From Arion vulgaris (Eukaryota > Mollusca > Gastropoda > Stylommatophora > Arionidae), in assembly GCA_020796225.1 (NCBI GenBank), contig CM036759.1:65614590-65678589 (forward strand): a stretch of DNA of 64,000 nt. Direction: 5' to 3'. Under the pieces are notes generated by a model. That model saw only the letters and a program-made list of their open reading frames with translations. It did not search any database and had not been told where the DNA came from. Numbering within the stretch: the stretch's first letter is position 1; each line of letters begins with the position of its first letter. This document shows positions 1 to 8,440 of this stretch, piece by piece. A program made the position numbers and the translations under genes.

Positions 1-299
1 TTCCAACTTTCAATACGGCAGATACAGTCAGACAATAAATCCCTAATGGTCATAAAATGAAAATATTTACTAAAACGAAATAAATGTGAAAAACTAGAAA
101 TGGAAAAAGAAGATAAAACAATAATAGTAAAATATATACATTTAACATATAAACATTTATTATGAAGCATGAGAAGAGATAAACCACTTGATTTCTTGTT
201 TTTTTTGCATTGAGTTTATACAATTATTAATGGTGGAAGATTTTCCTTATTGAAATATTCTTTATGAACATATATCTATACCTCTCATACCATTATAAG
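1..299. other. AT-rich stretch without a recognisable gene
   Basis: No coding similarity, tandem repeat or RNA gene was seen. The sequence is AT-rich and ordinary for intergenic or intronic animal DNA. Confidence 0.5.
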
Positions 300-620
300 T
301 TACATCATAAGGTCCTGCAAGTTAATTCTCCATAACACTCTATCCTGGGTAACTCGCTCAACCTCTTCCATGGAATTGAGACCGATATCTTTTGCCTCTC
401 TCAGCAAAGTTTGTTTCAGTGTTTCCCTAGACATTCTCTCTTACTTGAACCCTTTGCTTCCTCCTTCAATGCCTGTTTTGATATTCTTTGATCATTTCTT
501 CACAAGGTATGCCCAACATATCTCCATCTTATAACAGTTGTTACTAGTGATTAACCGGACATTCCCATCACTTCTCCTGAGTTTGTCCAATTTTATGTTC
601 ATTATTTTTGCGCAGACATA
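300..620 (-). mobile_element. LINE C-terminal tail fragment
   Basis: The minus strand reads residues such as SMEEVERVTQDRVLWRINLQ, which resembles the extreme C-terminus of many LINE polyproteins, where a GRPR..W segment is followed by a DR..WR motif just before the stop. A second, similar scrap lies at 56070-56165 (minus), and part of the downstream sequence (about 460-550) recurs near 15540-15620. No catalytic domain remains. The fragment is 5'-truncated, as is usual for LINE insertions. The identification rests on short motifs. Confidence 0.5.
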
Positions 621-910
621 TATTTTCAAATAGATTCAACTTACTTTCTTTTTCTTCTGTTCGCCTCTGTTGAATTCAGTAGTCGGGGCGCCTGGTATGG
701 TGGTTCTGACAGAATTTTGCTTGAAGTCCTGCTCTCCTTATTATCAGTGTCCCCACCACACAGGCGTGCCTTCTCAGACGTCAAAGGTGCTTAACTTTCT
801 TTAGTAGTTTTCCCAACTCTCATTGATACAAACAACATTGGAATTCTCTCTCTCGCGCGATCCCGACCTAGACTGATGAACCAACTTTTATCATGAATTT
901 TACCGTGGTT
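621..910. other. No recognisable feature
   Basis: This stretch between two LINE fragments shows no coding similarity that I can support. Confidence 0.4.
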
Positions 911-1965
911 TTAAGGGACTCTGTTCCTCCGTACAGCTTCTGCGAGCTCTGTGTTTTGGGGCCAGGTTTCTTTTCTTAGGCCTGCTAACAATTGACAATC
1001 TTGCAGTATGTGCTCTGCCGTCATGTCCGCCTTTTGCAGGACACAGGCTAGTTGTGCCAATTTAAAATTTGTTAAACATGTGGGCGCGGAGCTTGTTGTG
1101 GCCGGTATGGAGGCGGAGTATAGCAACTTGTTCACTACGAGACAGACCATAGTACCCGTCGCTGTTGTTGTACTGAGGATGGTCTTTTGACCATTTGTCT
1201 TTATAGTGCCAGCCGATAGTTGTTCTGGCTTCCTCATAACTGATCTCGAGATCAGTCTGAGGTAGTCGCCCGCCTTCTTTAGCTAGCTTGTCGGCGTGTT
1301 CATTTCGCTTATGTTGCAGTGTGATGGTATCCACTGAATGACGGTGCGTTTAAGTGAGTACACTAGTGCATTGAGGTGAGGGTCGCTTTCAGCTCATTGA
1401 GCTCTGTTTTACTTACGCTTTTGAGTGCCGTGATGGCCGATAGAGCATCGGTGAATATCACGACTTTGTTGCGAGAGGTGCCTCTTCTCTCTAGGATCAT
1501 TTCGCGCTGTTCTTATTGCCTCTGCCCGGTAGTTATTTGAGTATTTGCCTGTGGCAATCGCTTAGTGACCGTCTTTTTCTTTGAGAGTTTAAGCACTATT
1601 CCACCTCCGCTGATTGCGTTCTTTGCCGATCCATCAGTATACACGTCCATCCACTCACTTAGGGTACTCGGTTGCTATGTGTTTTTCTGTGGCGCTTTTC
1701 TTTTGCTGATTTTTTCTGCCATTTTTTTAGTATGCCTGGGATTTCCGACAATATCAAAACTTTTTTGTCCCTGCGGTCTGCCATTGGTTGGAGACCTGTG
1801 ATTGTCTCCATCGCCTTGATAGTTTTTCATGGCACCAGTGATAATGCGCGCAGCTTGATTCTGACTGCCTACACATTTGCAAATTGTTTATTGGATGTAC
1901 TGCTCCATGCTGCAATGCCGTACTCCAGGAACATTGGAATTGAAAATTTGTAATTTAGTTTTAAA
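911..1965 (-). mobile_element. LINE fragment: reverse transcriptase thumb, RNase H and C-terminal Cys/His tail
   Basis: Read on the minus strand from about 1965 downward. A thumb-like segment (NQAARIITGAM, near 1840) is followed by an RNase HI domain opening with VYTDGSA (near 1640) and carrying IFTDALSAI (near 1460). Next comes NEHADKLAKEGG (near 1290), then RLHTGHNKLRAHM and a tail ending in AEHILQDCQLL (near 1000). This order (RT, RNase H, then a Cys/His tail with an EHILQ.CP-type motif) is typical of LINEs whose ORF2 includes RNase H. Several frameshifts break the frame, so it is a dead, 5'-truncated copy. The same tail class recurs at 22090-22480 (plus) and 32046-32400 (minus). Confidence 0.8.
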
Positions 1966-2254
1966 ACTATATAACATGCAGTTCCATATTTTATTTAAAC
2001 TTTTAAAAGCTGATGTTGTTTTGACAATTCATAGCACAATTTCTTTTTCCACATTTCCAGTTTATGATCATATGCAGATTATGAATTGTTGTTTTTAACT
2101 TTCTTGTTTTTGTTTATGCTCAGAATGACTATGATGTCTAGATCCTATGCTGCAGTTCAACGTTCCATTAATATAGTGTATGTATTTTTTGGTGTTGGCT
2201 TTCAGCTTATATTTACTTGTTAAAAATTATGTTACATATGTTCTGCCTTATTAT
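1966..2254. other. No recognisable feature
   Basis: AT-rich spacer with no supported coding or repeat assignment. Confidence 0.4.
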
Positions 2255-2400
2255 AATATCTATGAGGAGGAAAAATGTGTGGTGGGGTGGTTGAAACATA
2301 AAACATGGAAGGGATGGCAAGAGAGGGCTGGAAGAAAGTTTGTTGAAGACCTGTGCTCCGTTGGGAGTTGAAAGGTGAAGAAGTAATGGCAGAAGAGAAG
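2255..2400 (+). mobile_element. LINE (RTE-like) C-terminal scrap
   Basis: The plus strand reads TWKGWQERAGRKFVEDLCSV followed by a stop soon after. This is the final W..LV..LC motif found at the C-terminus of RTE-like LINE ORFs. The same ending is present on the minus strand of the larger fragment at 3290-3845. Only the last ~40 codons remain. Confidence 0.6.
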
Positions 2401-2504
2401 AATTTTCAAATGATAAATATAATTGTCTTTCATATTGATAATAATTTATCTTTACTTCAAATATTGATATATTTTTCATTCAGTAACATAAGCATGTTTG
2501 TCCT

Positions 2505-3160
2505 GATGGCTCGAGGAACGAACAAGTACCTTTGGAACGAGAGGCGAGCACCTAACCTCTACGTAATAGAGATCCCCTAATCTGGATTTTTCCCCGGTCT
2601 CAGTGAAGGTGAGATCAAGTTCCTAGTCCTATCAGAGATGGACAATAAGTCTTGTGTTTAGGTTCAGCACATAAAAGAACCATTGGCAGTTCAAATTCGA
2701 GAATAGGATGCTGGAAAGTCGTTGCCTGGGCAAAATTCATTAAAAATTTTTTTTGAAAATACAAATTTGTACAAAATATTTTCACTGCCTTCTAAATTAC
2801 ATCAGGGCCCTCGTTGGTGATATGGAGTCTGTGCACTGCCGCCTAGATCTTCTTAGACTGCTCCACACTGACCACCTGTTAACCACTCTGTGTGATTTGT
2901 ATGTGATCTGAACCTAATAGCGAATGTACATTGTGCCAGTTATGCGCCTACAAGTAGGCCAGCACATCCAATTTCTGCGTCGCTTTTTATTTACTAGGGT
3001 AGCTTCCTAGGTCCTACATCAGTCATCTTTACGACATGCCTTGTAGGCCTGGCACCACACAGGTGCTGCTGAAATCTTTCTCTGTAAGAAAAAGATAGGA
3101 ACAGACATGGTTACTCACCGAAGTGCAATGATGTTGGTCCAATCAATCAATAAAAAATGT
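2505..3160 (+). mobile_element. tRNA-derived SINE (family B), body interrupted by a nested repeat; tRNA-like head inverted
   Basis: Family B is defined by comparing five copies in this window (here, 33130-33445, 33555-33785, 36345-36760 and 54985-55440). The body holds a conserved segment for which GACAATAA and GGCAGCTC-type words recur, and it ends CCGAAGTGCAATGAT followed by an (AATC)n tail, here at about 3115-3155. In the 36345-36760 copy the body is preceded by a tRNA-like head with a B-box-like GGTTCGCTCC. Here the matching head (about 2509-2565) reads in the opposite orientation to the body. A family A repeat (2848-3072) splits the body. Confidence 0.65.
2848..3072 (-). mobile_element. 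Family A short dispersed repeat, nested in the family B SINE
   Basis: Family A is about 250 bp and was found in at least six copies. It starts near CCCGTGTGGTGCCGGGGC, carries GTCGTAAGAGGCGAC-type hairpin sequence, then CTACCCTAGTAA, then TACTTGTAGGCGC, and ends GAGTGGTTAACAAGTGG followed by a GAA-rich tail. This copy is reversed and sits inside the family B body. B sequence resumes at about 3073 with ATCTTTCTCTGTAAG. Short ATCTT-like words on both sides may be the target-site duplication. Confidence 0.7.
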
Positions 3161-3289
3161 TCTCAAATTAATTTTTAAAATGATTTAAATTAATGTCTTT
3201 CATTTTGATAATCATTGATATTTTCTTCTCACAAATATCATCATGTTTGTTGGTTGTTATCAAGTAACATGTCCTTTACAGAATGTAGC

Positions 3290-3845
3290 TTTCATTACAG
3301 CTTGCTTTGAAAACTCTCTTCTCTATCTAGCAAGTTCTACTGCTTCTTCTAATGTCATAATCAAAGTTTTCTTTGATGTCCTGCTGCCACCTTCATCTTA
3401 GCCTTCCTCTGCCTTTACCCCAGGAACAATGCCTTCCATTACTGTTATCTCCAATCCACTGTGTCATTTCTTATTCACCTTTCAACTCCCAACAGAGCAC
3501 AGGTCTTCAACAAACTTGTTCCAGCTCGTTCTCTCTCCTGCCATGCCTTCCCATGTTTTACCTATCCTTTTAATATCAGTCTCCAGCTCTCTTCTCCAGG
3601 TATGTCTAGGCCTTCCCTACTCCTCTTTCCCTGCGGGTTCCAAAACTCTGCCTGTTTTTCAATGCTTCCGGTCGGTCTTCTCAATGTATGTCCTATCCAT
3701 CGCCAGTGTCTCTTCCTTAGCTCTTTCTCCACTGGTATCTGCTTAGTTCTTTCTATGAGTTCCTTGTTCGTAATCTTATCACCATCTCAGTCCCTCTATT
3801 CTATGTAAACCCTCCATTTATGATGGTCTGTTATGTTATTTTTAG
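3290..3845 (-). mobile_element. RTE-like LINE 3' end (C-terminal ORF fragment)
   Basis: The minus strand carries GRPRHTWRRELETDIKRIGK followed by SWNKFVEDLCSVGS and a stop. GRPR.TWRR and the closing W..LV.GLC motif are hallmarks of the C-terminus of RTE-like LINE ORFs. The copy is frameshifted and truncated at its 5' side. Confidence 0.75.
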
Positions 3846-3849
3846 GACA

Positions 3850-4210
3850 TGATGTCATCTATGAGCCAGTGCTCCACAATATGTTTGTTCGTACATTTGT
3901 ATATTTCTGGTTGAAAACTTTGTTTCTTTCTTCTCTCTAATGCTCTTTTGCCTCACAGCATCAGGATAAGAAGAGATTTCTAGAATGAGCTTTGCGTGTG
4001 CTTCATAAGTGTCTTTAGTAGCCTCCGAGGTCCACCTTTAGCGTGGCCAACCTTTTGTTTTGTGTCCACTGTATCGGACTAACATTGTTCTTTGATGCTT
4101 CTCTGTCTGTTGGTAATCTGCTTATGTGGTTGAACCATTTAATTAGTTGTTTCTTGATGAAGTTCTATATATGGTTTGATGTTAACGTCCAGTTTTGGCA
4201 CTGGTAGCAT
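3850..4210 (-). mobile_element. LINE C-terminal fragment with the single-copy precursor of the 69-bp satellite
   Basis: The minus strand reads IKWFNHISRLPTDREASKNN, typical of the IKWFGHI.R segment near the C-terminus of LINE ORFs. It is followed by AHAKLILEISSYPDAVRQK (about 3945-4010). That last segment matches the unit of the large satellite at 8441-12440 when the satellite is read on the minus strand. It also matches two tandem copies at 56374-56455. The flanks of the satellite match the flanks of this single copy on both sides. Confidence 0.75.
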
Positions 4211-4625
4211 AATGTTGAAAGATTGTGTTGAACATTGCTCTTTTTATGTTCATGGCGACATGTTTGCATTAAAAAATTTATGCCATTTGTTCTATTATTT
4301 GATGCATCTATGTTGGATTATAAAATTTGTTTATAATATCTTTTGTGCATTGGGTTATTGTTGTGTTGTTAAAAGCCTACCATGAAGTTCAAGTTTTGAA
4401 ATATTCTTAAAGTTCTATAGCAGTGGTTCTCAACCTTGGAGTTATGAGGCAGTATCAAGGGAGGTGTGAAACATGAAATTTGTTTTTTAAATTTTGTATT
4501 TTAATAAGTGGTTATACGAACTTGTTTTTCCAGTTAAAATACAATTTTCCATTAAAACAGTCCTACCTTGACAAACAACATCACAACAATTAGCCAACCA
4601 ACCCTACCTTGACATACAACATTTT
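4211..4625. other. AT-rich spacer; possible hAT-type terminal motif at 4421
   Basis: No gene was seen. At about 4421 the sequence CAGTGGTTCTCAACCT resembles the common terminus of hAT-type DNA elements, but no matching opposite end was found nearby. Confidence 0.3.
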
Positions 4626-5112
4626 TATTTTGATAACTATTTCTCAACAAATCTGAAATATGTGAGTCAAACACGATTTTGATACTGTCTCATTCATGTT
4701 TTATTTCTTCACGTCCAACTTACATATTAACAAAATGGTCACAAATTAATACCTCATCCGCCCGTGTGTTGCCGGGGCTCTCAAGGGGAGCAAAGAACAC
4801 TGCAACCTACAAGGCATGTTGTAAGAGGCGACTGAGGTAAGGGCTTAGGGAAGCTACCCTAGTAAGTAAAAACACTGCAGACATTGGATGTGCTGGCCTA
4901 CTTGTAGGCGCATAACTGGCACAACATACAATCGCTCTTAAGCCTGGATCACATAACAATAACAAAGAGTGGTTAACCCTCTTATTCCCAGTCCTTCAGA
5001 AAAAGTTACTACCGAAATCCCAGGGCAAGGGAAATAACCCAGCAACAATGAGAAGTGCTCGTGAAATAAAATTCATAACAAATACAATTTCTAATCAATA
5101 TTTGTGATTTAA

Positions 5113-5808
5113 TACTTTCGCTGCCACCGACGACAAAAGTCAGCGAAGTACCAACTCCCTTTCACTGTCCCGAAAAGTCGGCGGGCATGTGCCGCGATAT
5201 GTCTTTGTTAAACGGGAGTATCGCTTGCAAAACGGGTTCCGTGACGTACTACTTCCGTATTGTTCCGACGAGCTCTCCAAAATGGCGGATCTAACATACA
5301 CGCTGAAACGCTCGGTATAAGTTCAATTGTTTTCGATTTTTCGTAAGTAAACAAAAATTTTCAAAATGGACGCCGTAGCTGATGAATAGTGATGTCCAAA
5401 ATGACTCTTTTCGGACTTTTTAGCCAGTGATAGTGTTAAAACGAACTCTGAATGTGATATGAATTTGAACTGTGATTCACGTGACGATATTTATAGATCG
5501 ATAGCAGACATTTCCAGGGGTACAAGAGTAGATGACAGACACCCAACGCGAAAACGACGGAATATCGTACTGTGGATAGGTATGGGGATATCAGTTACTA
5601 CAATAGCTTGTGGATTATAAAGAATAGATTCCACATAGAGACAGGTTAGTAGCTCATTAATATATGAACACTATTCCATAGTTTAAAAGTCCTAAGTTTA
5701 TTAGTTTATTTTTACAATTTTTGAAATTGTCACTCTGAAAACTGATCATACCGAAAATAGCGTGGCACTGGGCCAGACTTTATTGAAAAATGCGTGGCAG
5801 CGAAAGTG
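5113..5808. mobile_element. piggyBac-type MITE (layer 4) with TTAA duplication
   Basis: The ends read TACTTTCGCTGCCAC (plus strand, from 5113) and CACTTTCGCTGCCACGC (minus strand, from 5808), each next to TTAA (5109-5112 and 5809-5812). The outer element at 7304-7165 (minus) preserves the empty site, GATTTAAAG, without this insertion. Inside, 5360-5600 reads as a degenerate coding stretch, including [16 protein letters not shown], perhaps left over from a parental element's ORF. There is no intact transposase. Confidence 0.88.
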
Positions 5809-6239
5809 TTAAAGTCCAATTTACAGTTAAATGGATGAGGTACTAGTTTGTAAACATGTATGTTGTCAATACCATGCAAGTTGGATGTAAAAATTATACA
5901 ATTGAAGAAAAAAAAAATGAATGACAATATTGAATGTATGTTTCTCTCAAAAATGTCAGTTTTATTGAGGATAAATGTAAATTGAAAGGTTGAAAAGCAA
6001 TCTCCTTAACAGAGGTTGATTTTACATGTGGGGCAGCTATCACTTGTCTCCACACACCTTCATGGTGCAGTCCTCATCTTCATTTAGAAACACTAGACGC
6101 GGCTCTGCATTCTGCCAAACAGTAGAGTTGAGTCCGTTGATAGTTGGCATAAATGGAGTTGATCAGTCCTGCAGTATCTGGGAGTTTATCAGTCCTGCAG
6201 TTGCCTAGCCTGCATGTTTGTACGGGCATGAGGGCCCTA

Positions 6240-6490
6240 TATAATCAAGACAGGTTCAACCTTGCAATGTCCATATTGTCCTCATGGACCGAATTTGGAA
6301 TTGACATTGAAGTGCAAATATTTGCTGATACTTTCAAATCTATTTCTTGACACTATATCTGACAAAGCAGGCACATTCAACAGTTTATCGGTAAACCAAA
6401 ACATTCTGTAGTAAGGTAACTGGTGAGTTCGACACATATAGTTTACATAAAGAAAGATATTGATGTAATGAAAAGGAACAGTGTCCATGA
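6240..6490 (-). pseudogene. piggyBac-like transposase fragment
   Basis: The minus strand reads LPYYRMFWFTDKLLN then VSRNRFESISKYLHFN. In piggyBac transposases (DDE_Tnp_1_7 family) the segment around YW.TD.L followed by MSRNRF..L.R.LHF is strongly conserved and lies upstream of the catalytic aspartates. The ORF is closed soon after this point and the catalytic DDD region is not recognisable, so it cannot act as a transposase. It sits inside the TTAA-flanked element at 4977-7151. Confidence 0.8.
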
Positions 6491-7379
6491 AGGAGCTGGA
6501 TTTTTAAAAATTTTCATAGAGCAAATTATTTGGTTCGCTCTGCCCAGTTCTAAAAAAAATACCTCGCGTAAAAATCGAGCGTGCCGTAACGACGGTAATC
6601 ACAAATAGAGAATACTCTGAATCAATGTCATTTGCAGAACCTATTTCTTCACTAAATTGTTCAATATTGATAGTGCTCAGCTGTTGCGACTATTCTCTTT
6701 CAACTTTACAACCTAGGTGGACGGAGGGAAGCGGCGATGTTCGCATCCATCGACAATCGTAATTCATCGTAACTAATAGTTACGCAAATCGTCGTAAACA
6801 CTAGAACTAGCATCGTAAATTTTCGCACGCAAATATTTAATTAATTATATATCAATCCGATTTATCCACGATCTCGCAGGCAAATTTTCCATCAACTGAA
6901 TCATAAATCACAACAAGTTTTCCAGAAAATAAAAGAACTTTTTAAAAATTCGAATCGAATCCACTAACACTAGAAACACGCGGATTTCTAAATGACAGCA
7001 GCCATTATCGGCAATGGCATCAGGGCTAAATTTAGCGTGTCTATTCGCAAGGAAAGATATAGAAAAACGATTTAAAAGGTATATACCTGCCGGGCGTAAC
7101 GGACGCTATGGGTTTATAACGGCGCATTCGGTCGCTCCAGGAATAAGAGGGTTAAAAGTGGTCGATATGGAGCGTTTAAGAAGTACCTCATCCATTTCAC
7201 TGTAAACTGAACTTTAAATCATAAATATTGATTAGAAGTTGGATTTTATTTCATAAATACTACTCGCTGCAAAGTTCTTTCCCTTGGACTGGGATTGAAA
7301 GGGTTAAACAGGTATTATTAACAACAATAAACCCAATTTCTACTCTATATATCCTATTGATTAAGCATTCATTGATTCA

Positions 7380-7630
7380 TCACTTCTTCTATGGGGTGTC
7401 TATCTCGGTTGCGCACATGATGCATACCGATAGGTGAAGCAAGACAGGAAAACCATGAGAGAATCCCTAGTAGATACATCAATCAACACAGAGCAGGAGC
7501 TGTTAGTCTATAAATACATTGAAATACATTGGGAGGAAATCAGAGCAATTATAGACATGTCTAATGTGCGATGATCCTCAAATGAACCCTAGCACCAATG
7601 GACATGTCTAGAGTTCAATGAAGATATTCC
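7380..7630 (+). mobile_element. LINE 3' tail fragment
   Basis: Sequence such as ATCTCGGTTGCGCA and GCATACCGATAGGTG, followed by ATCAATCAACACAGA, matches the better preserved copy at 46990-47400. There the plus strand reads SRLRKLCIPTGAARRENHEK. This is the last part of a LINE ORF that ends in a W.CP.CDD motif; here the CP.CDD part is visible only in broken form near 7560. Confidence 0.55.
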
Positions 7631-7929
7631 AAACTGAAACACGTGAGAGGGAAACATCAGGAGATGGATCAATTATACATCATAACAAAGTGCAACATCA
7701 AGAGACAGGATGTTGGAAGTCTATTGCAGCCAAACTTTGATATGCGGAGGAGCGCAGCAACTGATGTTGTCATGGTAGAAAAGTTCAATAAGGACATGAA
7801 TAGAATAAATTAACCTAAGATATACATCTGTCTAGATCTAAGATCACTGCAGCACATGATAATGATGAATTCCTTACCAAATGTGTATATACTGCGAAGA
7901 ATCGGTCTACTGGTCCTAAATTTAAAAAA
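7631..7929. other. No recognisable feature
   Basis: AT-rich sequence between two repeats. No supported ORF or repeat assignment. Confidence 0.4.
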
Positions 7930-8195
7930 AATTACACCTGTGTGTTTCTGGGGCTCAAGGGATCAAAGGATAGTAACACTGCGACCTACATGGCATGTCG
8001 TAAGAGGCGACTGAGGTAGGGACCTAGGGAGCTACCCTAGTAAGTAAAAGCATTGCAGAACTCGGATGTGCTGCCCTACTTGTACGCACAACATACAACT
8101 GGCACAACGTACAATCACTCTTAGGCTCAGATCACATACAAATCACAGAGTGATTAACAAGTGGTTGATATGGAGCGTCTGAAGAAAAAGAAAAT
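7930..8195 (+). mobile_element. Family A repeat, nearly complete
   Basis: It contains the hairpin GTCGTAAGAGGCGAC (about 7999-8013), the AGCTACCCTAGTAA block, and the ending GTGATTAACAAGTGG with a GAAGAAAAAG tail. AAATTTAA-like words flank both ends (about 7918 and 8193) and may be the target-site duplication. The copy is slightly shortened around 8085-8100. Confidence 0.8.
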
Positions 8196-8440
8196 TTAAC
8201 AAATCCTTGGCTTTCATCAAGGATAAATTATTTTATATTTAGAACATGTCCAAATGTTTATACTTTCAACAGCTGCCTTTACTGGGATCTCTCCATGCCA
8301 TTCCTTCATACTTTTCTGTACTGTATGTTCATGTAGAACTTTGCCTGTAGTTTGTAGTCTCCAGTACCTTCTTACCACACATGGCACATATACCTGCAGA
8401 GATGATTCAATGGAATAAGATTAAAGATAAAGTATGAAAT
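8196..8440. other. Probable LINE-derived flank of the satellite
   Basis: The right part (about 8440) resembles the sequence that follows the single-copy satellite precursor at 3900-3950. The rest shows no assignable coding sequence. Confidence 0.35.

Larger units (their letters stand above)
4977..7151 (-). mobile_element. Inner piggyBac-like element (layer 3)
   Basis: Both ends carry TTAACCCTCTTATTCC (plus strand at 4973, minus strand at 7155), so the TTAA target duplication and a perfect 12-base inverted terminus (CCCTCTTATTCC) are visible. TTAA target choice and such termini are characteristic of the piggyBac superfamily. The interior includes a transposase relic on the minus strand (6240-6490) and a MITE at 5113-5808. 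Total length is about 2.2 kb, or about 1.5 kb without the MITE, so the element is internally deleted or decayed compared with a usual autonomous piggyBac. Confidence 0.85.
4760..7183 (+). mobile_element. Family A repeat, split by a piggyBac-like insertion (layer 2)
   Basis: The left part, 4760-4972, runs from the family A start (GCCCGTGTGTTGCCGGGGC) to GAGTGG. The right part, 7156-7183, continues with AAGTGGTCGATATGGAGCG and a short AAG tail. A 10-base duplication, TACCTCATCC, flanks the whole. The duplicated TTAA inside (4973-4976 and 7152-7155) belongs to the piggyBac-like insertion. Uninterrupted copies at 7930-8195 and 40545-40800 show the expected GAGTGGTTAACAAGTGG join. Confidence 0.85.
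4626..7303 (-). mobile_element. Outer piggyBac-like element (layer 1 of a four-layer nest)
   Basis: The right terminus is at 7304, where the minus strand starts TTAACCCTTTCAATCCCAG. The terminal 110 bases match, in reverse orientation, the left end of the inner element (4977-5108 plus 5813-5850). Left of the inserted family A repeat, 4630-4749 continues the match to the inner element's interior (its 5850-5990, reversed). This outer copy is therefore interrupted at TACCTCATCC, which appears at 4750-4759 and again at 7184-7193 as the target-site duplication of family A. The left terminus of this copy was not located, and no transposase is left in its two visible pieces. Confidence 0.65.

Noticed and set aside
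4421..4436. hAT element starting with CAGTGGTTCTCAACCT
   Set aside because: Only one end-like motif is seen, with no partner terminus or 8-base duplication.
7014..7205. Plus-strand ORF near 7014-7205 as a gene
   Set aside because: It crosses the end of the inner piggyBac-like element, the TTAA site and the family A tail, so it is a chance frame over a junction.
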